Below, piece after piece: positions 41,077 to 49,681 of a DNA stretch of 64,000 bases. This DNA is from Loktanella sp. D2R18 (GTDB taxonomy: Bacteria > Pseudomonadota > Alphaproteobacteria > Rhodobacterales > Rhodobacteraceae), in NCBI RefSeq assembly GCF_003318235.1, contig NZ_QOCG01000009.1:186001-250000 (forward strand), given 5' to 3'. Position numbers and translations under genes: made by a program. Under the pieces are notes generated by a model that saw only the letters and a program-made list of their open reading frames with translations, ran no database searches and was not told the origin of the DNA. Each line of letters starts with the position of its first letter. The stretch's first letter is position 1.

Positions 41077-41757
41077 TTAGTCTTCCTTATTCATAGCGGC
41101 CACTTGTTCAACGGCGTCTTCGGCTTCGTGACTGACGATCAATGATCCCTCGCCCGCGCGGTATATCCGCAAGGTGGCTTCGATCACGCGAATGACCATC
41201 AGCAGCACCCCAAAAGGTAAGATGAAATATGGCACAAACCGCGGCATTTTTTCATAGGCCTCACCCATGTTAAATGTCGCCTCTAACCACCCTTGCAGGA
41301 ATGGAATGGGGATTTGCTCGGTTTCATACCAGCCTTGGTCGCGGCTATCGGCGAACCCTGTCGGGAACCAATGACCTGACGTGGCGTTGAACCCGGCGAA
41401 TGGCGCCCAATAGTCCCAAGCACCTTTGAGCAGCAAAAGCAGATAGACCAATGTCACCGCCGCGCCGATCAATGCCATCGCAAGTTGGGCTGGTTTGCTT
41501 ACCAGTGCGAGCACGGCGTCAACGCCCAAATGCATCGTGACCTTGAATCCGTAGGAAACCCCAAAGATCACAAGCCAAGCAAATAGAATGAGCGTCAATT
41601 CGAGGCCCCAGATCAGCTGCGAACTAAATGCATAGCGCAGCACAACATTGGCGAAAGTCACCAGCGTCATAAGCCCCAAAAGCAGCGCAATAACGGTTTC
41701 TTCAACTTCGTGGATCGCACGCGAAATTGGCCCCGAAGGCGTGTATTTGGCAGACAT
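41077..41757 (-). CDS. dctQ: TRAP transporter small permease
   Basis: A 226-residue four-helix membrane subunit. VEETVIALLLGLMTLVTFANVVLRY and GVSYGFKVTMHLGVD are typical of DctQ. A hydrophilic segment (about 115-165) between the third and fourth helices and a charged tail are longer than average. A strong ribosome site (AGGGGG) precedes the ATG at 41757. It is separated from dctP by a hairpin at 41788. Confidence 0.9.
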   Translation of the reverse strand: MSAKYTPSGPISRAIHEVEETVIALLLGLMTLVTFANVVLRYAFSSQLIWGLELTLILFAWLVIFGVSYGFKVTMHLGVDAVLALVSKPAQLAMALIGAAVTLVYLLLLLKGAWDYWAPFAGFNATSGHWFPTGFADSRDQGWYETEQIPIPFLQGWLEATFNMGEAYEKMPRFVPYFILPFGVLLMVIRVIEATLRIYRAGEGSLIVSHEAEDAVEQVAAMNKED

Positions 41758-41787
41758 TTGGTCCCCCTTTTCGTTGCTGAGTATGAG

Positions 41788-41815
41788 AACGGCGGACGCA
41801 ATGACGCCCGCCGTT
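41788..41815 (-). terminator. Intercistronic hairpin between dctP and dctQ
   Basis: AACGGCGG at 41788-41795 pairs with CCGCCGTT at 41808-41815, with further pairing in the loop. It lies just after dctP. Such hairpins act as partial terminators or protect the upstream mRNA, giving more binding protein than permease. Confidence 0.6.
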
Positions 41816-41856
41816 TAGTTTCAAAGGATCAATACGATCTCGAAACGAAGACGCGT

Positions 41857-42873
41857 TTACTGTGTAACAGCCGCGTTGATTGCCTGCGCCGCATCAATAT
41901 TTTCTTGGCCAACGTCATCCAAGAACTGCGCCCATACTGGCTCCATCACAGCAACCCATGCTGCACGCTGCTCTGGTGTCAGTTCGCGGATCACGCCGCC
42001 TGCGTCCAAAACAGCCTGACGGTTGTCAGCGTCAACTTCGCCGATAGCCGCGTTGCGGGTAGCTGTCACTTCGGTAAAAATCGTCATGAACTGATCACGC
42101 GTGTCCGCATCAAGGCTATCGAGCCAATCAACGGAGGCCACAACCATGTAGTCCAACAGACCGTGGTTGGTTTCGGTCACACCGTCCTGAACTTCAAAGA
42201 ACTTCTGGCCGTATACGTTGGACCATGTGTTTTCTTGACCATCAACAACGCCAGTTTGCAGCGCGCCGTAAACTTCGGAAAATGCCATAGGCTGTGGTGA
42301 AGCACCCAGTGCTTCGACCTGTGCAACCAACACGTCAGATGTCTGTACGCGAAATTTCAGACCTTCGGCGTCGGATGGGTCAAGCAATGGAACATTCGCA
42401 GAGAATTGCTTTAGACCATTGTGCCAGAAACCAAGCCCTTGCAGACCACGACGCTGCATTGAATCCAGCATCGCAACACCAGTTTCAGATGATTGGAATG
42501 CGTCAACCGCCTCCATGTTCACGAACATGAATGGCAAATCGAAGATGCGGAATTGCTTGGTAAATGTTTCGAACTTTGACAGCGACGGGGCCGCGAGCTG
42601 AACATCGCCCTGAAGCATTGCTTCGAGAACTTGGTCATCATTGTACAAAGTAGAGTTCGGGAACACTTCCATGCACATCGTGCCGTCCATTTCGGCATTC
42701 ACGCGCTCAGCCAAAAGCGTCGCAGCGATGCCTTTGGGGTGACGGTCAGTGTTCGTGACGTGGCTGAACTTTACCACGATTTCACCGTCGTCGCAGCCCA
42801 TTGGGTCAGCAGATGCAGATGTCGCGATAACAGACATCGCAGCCAAAACGGCTGCGGATTTCAAAAATGTCAT
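41857..42873 (-). CDS. dctP: TRAP transporter solute-binding protein
   Basis: A 338-residue periplasmic receptor with a signal peptide (about 1-23, ending SASAD). The conserved substrate-carboxylate arginine lies in GLKFRVQTSDVLV and the signature ALQTGVVDGQENTWSNVYGQKFFEVQ follows. The strong match to the DctP group, with dctBD beside it, points to C4-dicarboxylates such as succinate, malate or fumarate. The CTCCTCCC on the plus strand before the ATG is a good ribosome site (GGGAGGAG). Confidence 0.93.
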   Translation of the reverse strand: MTFLKSAAVLAAMSVIATSASADPMGCDDGEIVVKFSHVTNTDRHPKGIAATLLAERVNAEMDGTMCMEVFPNSTLYNDDQVLEAMLQGDVQLAAPSLSKFETFTKQFRIFDLPFMFVNMEAVDAFQSSETGVAMLDSMQRRGLQGLGFWHNGLKQFSANVPLLDPSDAEGLKFRVQTSDVLVAQVEALGASPQPMAFSEVYGALQTGVVDGQENTWSNVYGQKFFEVQDGVTETNHGLLDYMVVASVDWLDSLDADTRDQFMTIFTEVTATRNAAIGEVDADNRQAVLDAGGVIRELTPEQRAAWVAVMEPVWAQFLDDVGQENIDAAQAINAAVTQ

Positions 42874-43050
42874 TGTTTCTCCTCCCTAGAGAATATCCGT
42901 CGCTCAGCAGGTTCAGAGCGATTGGACACACCAGACCCTGTCGTTTGTCACCCGACAACCCTGTTTTAGGTAAATCAAAAATGAAACGCACATGATTGAA
43001 ATTAAAACACTTTTGACCGTTCACAAAACCGCACACATTCACGTGAGTGG

Positions 43051-43087
43051 TTTTCCGCACAGTCTTCATGCAGTCGTGTGCGGAAAA
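43051..43087. promoter_or_regulatory. Inverted repeat, likely DctD operator upstream of dctP
   Basis: TTTTCCGCACA at 43051-43061 and TGTGCGGAAAA at 43077-43087 are perfect 11-base arms 15 bases apart, about 180-215 bases before dctP. A related AAAACCGCACA lies at 43024. No sigma-54 -24/-12 pattern (TGGCAC-N5-TTGC) is visible downstream. Confidence 0.6.
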
Positions 43088-43116
43088 TCACACATTTTTT
43101 GCGGACTGTTTAGATT

Positions 43117-44346
43117 CTAAGGACCACGATAATCTTCGGCGCGTAGCCCATGTTTGGTAAGCTTGTCATAGAAGGTTTTGCGCGGCAATTTCAGCTCTTT
43201 GACCACATCTGTGACGCGCCCATGATGCCGTTGCAGTGCTGCAATCAACAGCGACCGTTCGACCTGCGCCATTTGCACCGAAAGCCCGCCGGTGGCTTGG
43301 ACCTCGTCGTCGTCAAGACCAAGCGCAAACCGCATGGCTGCGTTCATCAAGGCGCGCGCGTTCCCCGGCCAGTCTTGCGCCACGAGACGCGCGGTGGTCT
43401 CGGCGGTGATTTCGCGCGGTTCAAGGTTGGCCTGCTCGCAAGCCAGCGACACATAGTGCTGAAACAGCACGGGGATATCCTCGGGGCGTTCGCGCAAGGA
43501 CGGGATCCGCACCCGCATCAAATCCAATCGGTAGAACAGCTCTGGATTGAACTGCCCTGCTGCCATTGCGTCGGACAGGCTGCGTGTCGTGCCGGCCACA
43601 ATTCGCGCGATACCGCCCTCTTCTAATCGGTCCAGCAAGGTCAGTTGCAGCGCCGGGCTTAGGCTTATGATTTCATCAAGGTAAAGCGTCCCTTGCCCGG
43701 CTTCGGCAATCGCCGCGTCCAGCCCCGCGCCATCAAGCGAAGCCGCCGCGCGTTTGACAAAGGGGCGCGCCGCTGCGTCTGACAAAAGATGAATGACCTC
43801 GGCCATCTTTGGCGTCCCTGAACCGGGTTCTCCGATAATCAGAACCTCTGTGCCCGCACGGGCTGCTGCGCGCGCTTGATTGCGCAATTCTTCTGACAAT
43901 TGCGAGCGGCCCACCAACATGCGCGATGCGGCATCGCCTGCCTCTAGCTCTGACTTGAGCCTGCGGTTTTCTAGCACCAACGCACGCGCCGTTTGCGCCC
44001 GCGCGACGATGGTCACAAAATCTTGCGGGGCGCAGGGTTTTTCGAGGAAATCATAAGCGCCCGCCGACATGGCCCGCACAGCCATCGGGATGTCCGCCTC
44101 GCCAGTTAACAAAATCACGGGCAGTTCAGGGTCGATTTCGCGCACATAGTCCAACAGATGAAACCCGTCGCGGCCCGGCATCCGAATATCGGACACAATC
44201 ACACCCGCAAAGCTGCGTGTCAGCAGGTCTTTAGCTTCGACAAAGGACCCGGAAAGCGTGGGGTCCATATCCGCAAGCTCAAGCGTCTGGCCCAAGGCCT
44301 CGCGAATATCGCGGTCATCATCGACAAGTAACACACGTTTGGTCAT
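43117..44346 (-). CDS. dctD: DctD-like response regulator lacking the sigma-54 loop
   Basis: A 409-residue NtrC-type regulator: receiver domain (1-120; phospho-acceptor D53, K103), AAA+-like domain (about 145-330) and a Fis-type helix-turn-helix (365-405). Two features are abnormal. The Walker A sequence reads GEPGSGTPK (172-180), with threonine where the lysine should be. The region between Walker A and Walker B (LYLDE, 222-225) is about 20 residues short and has no GAFTGA, the sigma-54 contact. So it probably acts without sigma-54 or ATP hydrolysis, like NtrC of Rhodobacter capsulatus. It overlaps dctB by four bases. Confidence 0.9.
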   Translation of the reverse strand: MTKRVLLVDDDRDIREALGQTLELADMDPTLSGSFVEAKDLLTRSFAGVIVSDIRMPGRDGFHLLDYVREIDPELPVILLTGEADIPMAVRAMSAGAYDFLEKPCAPQDFVTIVARAQTARALVLENRRLKSELEAGDAASRMLVGRSQLSEELRNQARAAARAGTEVLIIGEPGSGTPKMAEVIHLLSDAAARPFVKRAAASLDGAGLDAAIAEAGQGTLYLDEIISLSPALQLTLLDRLEEGGIARIVAGTTRSLSDAMAAGQFNPELFYRLDLMRVRIPSLRERPEDIPVLFQHYVSLACEQANLEPREITAETTARLVAQDWPGNARALMNAAMRFALGLDDDEVQATGGLSVQMAQVERSLLIAALQRHHGRVTDVVKELKLPRKTFYDKLTKHGLRAEDYRGP

Positions 44347-46103
44347 ACGGCTTCCTTTTGCGGGACGCTATCAAGTTCAACTGTAAACACGGCACCGCCC
44401 TGCGGGTGATTGCGGCCCCGGATCATGCCCCCAAAGCTTTGGACAAGCCCGTAGGAAATCGACAGGCCCAACCCCATGCCTTCGGCGGCGCCAACGGCTT
44501 TGGTGGTGTAAAACGGATCAAAAATCTTTTCAGGTTCGGTTATCCCCGGACCGGTATCGCGCACCGATACGTTGGTACGGCTTCCCGCAACTTCAATCGC
44601 GATGGTGATTTCTTTATGCGCGCTGTCTTCCATCGCATCCATCCCATTAGAGACAAGGTTCAAAATCACCTGTTGCAGACGGACCTCGCCTCCGCGCACC
44701 ATCAGGCGGGTGGCAGGACCGGTCCAATTGACGACAACCCCATCTTGGCTAGCGCGCGGCGTGACAATTTCAAGCACGGCATCAACCACCGCGACGATAT
44801 CAACGTTCTTGGGGGGCTCGACCTCTTGGCGGGCAAAGGCGCGTAGATTGCTGATAATCCGGCCCATCCGGCGCGCAAGTTCTGAAATACGACCCAGATT
44901 TTGCTCTGCGACATCGGCTTGCCCGCGTTCAAGATACCCTTGCGCATTCTCGGCAAACGACCGGATCGCGGTCAGCGGTTGGTTCAACTCGTGGCTGATC
45001 CCCGCAGACATTTGCCCCAGCGCAGCAAGCTTCCCCGCCTGCACCAGATCGTCTTGCGCCTTTTTCAGCTGGGTCTCAGTGGTCGTGCGCTCAATGATTT
45101 CATTACGCAAATCCGCGTTCACGGCGCGTAGCTCTGCAGTGCGATCACGCACCCGCCGCTCCAACCGCACGTTCAACGCGGCCAAAGTTCGCCGACGCAA
45201 AGTCGCAAAGAACAACAGCAAGCCAAAGGCCAAGCACACCGTCGCCACCACCGCCGCCTGAAGCGCCGCGAGCTGACGCGCCGGGGCGACATCAACCAAC
45301 ACTTCGCCCGTCATTCCGATGATTGGCAAGTCCAAGGTCAAGTGCAGGGCATTGAGCGGCAGATAGCGCCCGCCATCAACCTGCCAAACCTCAACACCAG
45401 CAATCGTTTGCGACCGATACCCCACAAATTCAGAGAGCTGTGGATAACGTTCGTTTGGATTGGGCAGCGCCCCTTGTGCGCGAAAAATCAGTTCTGATCG
45501 GTTTGATAGGAAAACCACGCCTTGGTCATCCGTAAAGAACAAAGCTGGGCGTGCGCCGCGCCAGACGGATTCGACTGCATTGGCATCCGCATAGACCAAA
45601 AGCACGCCCACCACCGGCCCGGCATCGGAAAAGACAGGGGTCGCGAAAATGAACGTCCGGCGGGCATAGCTTGGGCTATAGGAAAAACTAAATCCAATCG
45701 CGCCATCCATCGCCCGTTCAAAGTAATCCGTGGCACGATGCCCGCCAACAGGGGCCCCTTGTGTCGCCAGAAGGCTTTCACCGGTTGGACCAATCAGCAT
45801 GATATCAAGTGCCCCGGTCTTATCCGCGACTTCTTGCAACACCTGCTGCACGTCGGAGGCGGCATCGCCCGTCACTGCCGCGCGTACCTGCGGGTGATCC
45901 GAGGTGAGCACCGCCAGTTCGCGAAAACGGCGCAATTCCCCGGTCAAACTATCAGAAGCCAGTGCTAAATCGGCCCGTGCCCGCTGTTCAAGCGACCCAA
46001 GCGCCGCGCCGTAACCGTACCACCAAACCCCGCCCGCAAAGCCAAGCACCGCCAGCAAATAGGCAGCAACAACGATAATTTGGGGGCGGCGGGCGAATTT
46101 CAT
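44343..46103 (-). CDS. dctB: C4-dicarboxylate sensor histidine kinase
   Basis: A 586-residue membrane kinase. Two membrane helices (about 9-32 and 281-303) flank a periplasmic double-Cache/PAS-type sensor of about 250 residues. A coiled coil leads to the phospho-acceptor H371 in SAGISHELNQPLTAI. ATPase motifs are N (VSNGMDAME), DTGPGI and GMGLGLSISYGLV. It should sense external dicarboxylate and phosphorylate DctD. The ATG at 46103 is preferred over an upstream TTG at 46133. It diverges from the P450 gene 59 bases away. Confidence 0.92.
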   Translation of the reverse strand: MKFARRPQIIVVAAYLLAVLGFAGGVWWYGYGAALGSLEQRARADLALASDSLTGELRRFRELAVLTSDHPQVRAAVTGDAASDVQQVLQEVADKTGALDIMLIGPTGESLLATQGAPVGGHRATDYFERAMDGAIGFSFSYSPSYARRTFIFATPVFSDAGPVVGVLLVYADANAVESVWRGARPALFFTDDQGVVFLSNRSELIFRAQGALPNPNERYPQLSEFVGYRSQTIAGVEVWQVDGGRYLPLNALHLTLDLPIIGMTGEVLVDVAPARQLAALQAAVVATVCLAFGLLLFFATLRRRTLAALNVRLERRVRDRTAELRAVNADLRNEIIERTTTETQLKKAQDDLVQAGKLAALGQMSAGISHELNQPLTAIRSFAENAQGYLERGQADVAEQNLGRISELARRMGRIISNLRAFARQEVEPPKNVDIVAVVDAVLEIVTPRASQDGVVVNWTGPATRLMVRGGEVRLQQVILNLVSNGMDAMEDSAHKEITIAIEVAGSRTNVSVRDTGPGITEPEKIFDPFYTTKAVGAAEGMGLGLSISYGLVQSFGGMIRGRNHPQGGAVFTVELDSVPQKEAV

Positions 46104-46162
46104 GATTGGCAACTTATCCAGACCCTCTTGCAAAGGCCAGACAGGCGCGTCAAACCTTCGCT

Positions 46163-47329
46163 ATGCAACGTTTTTCTCAGTCCCCGACAGACCCCGCTTT
46201 CGTCCAAGACCCCTACCCGTTTTATGATCAAACCCGCGCAGGCGGCGATTTCTTTTGGTGGGAAGATTACGACATGGCCTGCGCCGTGTCACATAGCGCG
46301 GTGCATGCGGTGTTGCGCAGCCGCAAAATGGGGCGCGAATGCCCGGCTGAACTCGCGCCCGATATCCCCGCAGCTTTGCAGCCCTTTTACGACGTCGAAG
46401 CCCACTCCATGCTTGAACTGGAAGGTGAAAAGCATAAGCGCCTGCGCGCGCTGGTTTTGCGGGCGTTCACCAGTCGCACAATCGCCGCACTTGGTCCGGA
46501 TATCCGGCAATTGTGCCATGACTTGATCGATCAGTTCCCAGATGAGCCTTTTGATTTACTGACAGCCTATGCGCAGCAGGTGCCGGTCATTGTGATTTCG
46601 CGCCTACTGGGCGTTCCCGAAGACCGGGCGGATGATTTGCTACGCTGGTCGAATGCGATGGTCTCTATGTACCAGGCCCGCCGCACCCCCGAGATCGAAG
46701 CTGCGGCCATCGCCGCAACCAATGATTTCACTGCGTTCATGCGCAGCTATATTGCCCAGCGCCGCAAGAGCCCAAGAGATGACCTGATATCAACACTTAT
46801 CGCTGCCGAAGAAGACGGTGAGAAGCTATCTGAGGAAGAGCTGATCACCACATGCATTTTGCTGCTGAACGCAGGGCACGAGGCCACGGTGCATACATTG
46901 GGCAATGGTGTCAAAACACTGTTAGAACGCGATATTCGCACCATATCCGAACCCTGCGTCGAAGAGGTAATCCGCTTTGATCCACCTTTGCATATGTTCA
47001 CCCGCTGGGTTTATGAGGATGTGACCATTGGCGATCAGGCGTTCAAACGCGGCGACCAGATCGCATGTCTTTTGGGCGCAGGAAACCGCGACCCCGAAGC
47101 CTACGACGATCCCAACACCTTTGATCCGAACCGTAAGGGTCCACAAAACACGAGCTTTGGCGGCGGCATTCATTTTTGTGTGGGCGCACCGCTGGCGCGG
47201 CTTGAATTGCTGATCGCGCTTGAAGTGCTGTTCGAACGTTGCCCCAATTTGCAATTGGCAACAGCCCCACAATACGGCGACGTCTTCCATTTTCATGGGC
47301 TTGAACGGCTGATGGTGACCCGCACCTAA
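46163..47329 (+). CDS. Cytochrome P450
   Basis: A 388-residue soluble bacterial P450. The haem cysteine is C339 in FGGGIHFCVGAPLARLE, the oxygen-activating helix has NAGHEAT, and the structural E-x-x-R is EEVIR. Length is typical for a three-component P450. No ferredoxin partner lies next to it; the ferredoxin-NADP reductase at 55978 could supply electrons indirectly. Substrate unknown. The start is uncertain: the ATG at 46163 fits relatives but has no clear ribosome site; an in-frame TTG at 46106 would overlap dctB. Confidence 0.92.
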   Translation: MQRFSQSPTDPAFVQDPYPFYDQTRAGGDFFWWEDYDMACAVSHSAVHAVLRSRKMGRECPAELAPDIPAALQPFYDVEAHSMLELEGEKHKRLRALVLRAFTSRTIAALGPDIRQLCHDLIDQFPDEPFDLLTAYAQQVPVIVISRLLGVPEDRADDLLRWSNAMVSMYQARRTPEIEAAAIAATNDFTAFMRSYIAQRRKSPRDDLISTLIAAEEDGEKLSEEELITTCILLLNAGHEATVHTLGNGVKTLLERDIRTISEPCVEEVIRFDPPLHMFTRWVYEDVTIGDQAFKRGDQIACLLGAGNRDPEAYDDPNTFDPNRKGPQNTSFGGGIHFCVGAPLARLELLIALEVLFERCPNLQLATAPQYGDVFHFHGLERLMVTRT

Positions 47330-47351
47330 AATAGTTCGGCGCATATAAAAA

Positions 47352-47378
47352 TGCCCGCACGATTGTCTCGCGCGGGCA
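47352..47378 (-). terminator. Terminator after the three-barrel gene
   Basis: TGCCCGC at 47352-47358 and GCGGGCA at 47372-47378 form a stem; on the minus strand it is followed by TTTTTAT. It ends the outer membrane protein transcript and may also act on the convergent P450 gene. Confidence 0.8.
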
Positions 47379-47400
47379 CTTCACTTGTCTTAATCTCAGA

Positions 47401-49317
47401 TTAGAACGCGAACGACAGTCCGGCCTTAATCGACAGATTGGAATCGGTCCCGACCATTTCACAATCCCCACCGTCAAAGCCTGACGGACCGCCACACCCC
47501 TGAACAGGATCCTGCGCATAATCACCCTCTGCAGAAGTAAAGTAGAGTGTTTCGAGTTTCACGCTCATGGTATCTGACAGCGCGTGCTCTACACCAAGCC
47601 CGACAACCGCACCGACGCGTGTATCGCTCAGGTCGAAGCTGCTAGTGTTTGGAGATGGAAGATAGGCGTGTTCCAATTCAGATTGAACGAAACCCAAACC
47701 TGCCGTTGTGTAGAGCAAGGTATTGCCAGATGCGATACCGGCGCGGCCACGCAGGGTCGCCATCGCTGTGATCGCTGATGAAACTTCACGGTATCCAGTA
47801 ACGGTTTGGGCTTCCTCGTTGGAATATGCCGCAATATCAGCAACGGCACCGTAGACAAATGCCCCGTTTTGCCAGTTATAGCCGACGTGTCCGCCAACCC
47901 CGGCGCCAAGCGATACGACATCATAAGAGTCACCGGATTCATAGTAATCCGGATCTTGCACGCTGCCCTCATTTGCCAACATGATCAGATCAGCCCCATA
48001 GTAGCCACCTGACCAATCATGTGACGGCGCCATAGCGCCCGCCCCTGTGCTGCGCCCAGCTTCGCCAAAGTAATAGTTCACCCCGGCCGCGACCGTCGTC
48101 AAATCAGCGGTGCCATAAAATCCCTCATCCGCAGAATCCGAATCGTCCTGACCATCGAAGAGCGTATAAGTCCCCTCAGCGGTCCACGAGACGCGATCTG
48201 TGATAAACTGTTCGACCCCAGCACCAACGGTAAGCCCTGTGTATGTTCCGCTCGTATCAGACTCATTGACGTTATCGACCTCTGCGGAGGTTACCCCACC
48301 AAGGACATAGAGCATGGTATCACCAACAGCCATACCAGCACGCGCACGGATGCTTGCAAGCTGCTCCATCGATGTGTCTGCTGTACCGAAATCGTTGTCG
48401 TAGCTTTCTGATAGGTCCGCAAATGCGAGTTGGGCCTCAACACCTACAACCGTCGCGCCGAGCTGCCAGTTATAACCGCCAGAAACTGCGGCAAGACCAC
48501 CCGTATTTCCGATATCATAGGTGCCACCCCATTCGTAATAGCCGATATCGCTTGTCGATATATCAGCAAAAGCCCCGCCAAGACGTGCACCACCATAGGC
48601 ACCCGCAAAATTAGCAGGTGACCCAGCTTGCGGCTGCGCAGGCCCAGTCGCGCTTACATCGCCCAGCTTGTAGTTCACTGCGAATGTAAGTTCATCCACC
48701 TTATCATTGATCCGCAACGGAAACCCATCGGGGTTCACGCTGGTGTTTTCGCCAAACAAGCTAGAGGTAAATGTACCGCTAACCGAAAGCCGTTCATTGA
48801 TGGCTTGTTCAAGCCCAAAGCCAAGAACGACCCCAACTTTGCCATCCCCAAGATCAGGCCAAGTGTCGGGCACGTCATTAAACTCGGTCCATGAACGTTC
48901 AAAATTTGCGTATGCCAAACCAGCAGATGTATAAATCACGGTATCGCCAACAGCATGACCAACCCGGCCTTGCAGTTTTGCCATCACATCGAGATCGTTT
49001 TGAATTTGGACATCAGAAGAATAGATCGTTTCTTCAGAATTGCTCAAAACACCGATATCCGCCTGAACGCCCATCAGCGTGTTCTGTGTAACGGTATTGT
49101 ATCCAAGGCTAACGCCGGCTGTCCCACCAAGCGACAGTAGGTCAATTGTGCTCCCATACCAGTCATAGTCGACATCTTCATATGTCGCCGAATGTTGCGA
49201 AAGACCGATCTGTCCGCCGACATACCAGCCGTTCCAGTCGTGTTGCAAATCCTGTGCCGACAATGTGCCCGCAGAAAGTGCAAATACACTGGTTGCGCAA
49301 AGCAGTAGTTTATCCAT
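47401..49317 (-). CDS. Outer membrane protein with three tandem beta-barrel domains
   Basis: A 638-residue exported protein. After a signal peptide (about 1-22) three homologous domains follow, about residues 28-220, 237-420 and 434-638, each like the small 8-stranded OmpA/Omp25-type barrel. Each holds a W/A-G-x-Y-x-G start and the same internal motif (R-x-G-x-A-x-G-x-T-x-x-Y near 118, 326 and 523). Linkers are Pro/Ala/Gly-rich. The chain ends in SFAF, the usual signal for the Bam machinery. Domains one and two end in NYKLGD and NYYFGE. The ATG 49317 has AAGGGA seven bases upstream; a longer open frame to 49656 is not coding. Confidence 0.88.
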   Translation of the reverse strand: MDKLLLCATSVFALSAGTLSAQDLQHDWNGWYVGGQIGLSQHSATYEDVDYDWYGSTIDLLSLGGTAGVSLGYNTVTQNTLMGVQADIGVLSNSEETIYSSDVQIQNDLDVMAKLQGRVGHAVGDTVIYTSAGLAYANFERSWTEFNDVPDTWPDLGDGKVGVVLGFGLEQAINERLSVSGTFTSSLFGENTSVNPDGFPLRINDKVDELTFAVNYKLGDVSATGPAQPQAGSPANFAGAYGGARLGGAFADISTSDIGYYEWGGTYDIGNTGGLAAVSGGYNWQLGATVVGVEAQLAFADLSESYDNDFGTADTSMEQLASIRARAGMAVGDTMLYVLGGVTSAEVDNVNESDTSGTYTGLTVGAGVEQFITDRVSWTAEGTYTLFDGQDDSDSADEGFYGTADLTTVAAGVNYYFGEAGRSTGAGAMAPSHDWSGGYYGADLIMLANEGSVQDPDYYESGDSYDVVSLGAGVGGHVGYNWQNGAFVYGAVADIAAYSNEEAQTVTGYREVSSAITAMATLRGRAGIASGNTLLYTTAGLGFVQSELEHAYLPSPNTSSFDLSDTRVGAVVGLGVEHALSDTMSVKLETLYFTSAEGDYAQDPVQGCGGPSGFDGGDCEMVGTDSNLSIKAGLSFAF

Positions 49318-49681
49318 AATGGAATCCCTTGATAATAAAATAATATGCAAGCGCAGTATAGAATTCAGCCTATTAACGTCCAGCCACATTTCAACAGACC
49401 TAAACGTCTGTTGTACTGACGCCGCAGTTTGCGAAACTCCGGTTAGCCCGCTCCTTCGCCTAAGGTAGGTGGCGAAAGACTTGTAGTCTTTACATGAAGG
49501 CCATGCCTTGCCGAAACCCGGCGATCGGCCTAGTTTCCAGCCATGGTATCTAACCTTACATATTTTGAGCTGGGGTGGCGTGCGCGTGGCGCGCCCTATG
49601 GCAAGACACAGGAGTGGTGGCCCCCGCCCTGCGGTTGATTGTGCACGTTCAATCAACTTTTCAAAATAGATAGGTACTTAG
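49318..49681. other. 364-base divergent intergenic region
   Basis: It separates the outer membrane protein gene from the oxygenase gene at 49682 and must hold both promoters. It contains a small hairpin AAAGACT-TGT-AGTCTTT (49475-49491) and an inverted repeat at 49634. An open frame crosses part of it on the minus strand but shows no protein-like composition. No RNA gene was recognised. Confidence 0.6.
49634..49657. promoter_or_regulatory. Inverted repeat before the oxygenase gene
   Basis: GTTGATTG and CAATCAAC are perfect 8-base arms around TGCACGTT, 24 bases before the ATG at 49682. A likely operator or leader hairpin. The arms contain TTGATT, but the spacing is too wide for an FNR box. 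Confidence 0.5.

Noticed and set aside
42880-43020. Sigma-54 promoter before dctP
   Set aside because: No GG-N10-GC arrangement close to TGGCAC-N5-TTGC was found on the minus strand.
49318-49656. N-terminal extension of the three-barrel protein by 113 codons
   Set aside because: The signal peptide and ribosome site lie at 49317; the extension has no protein-like character.
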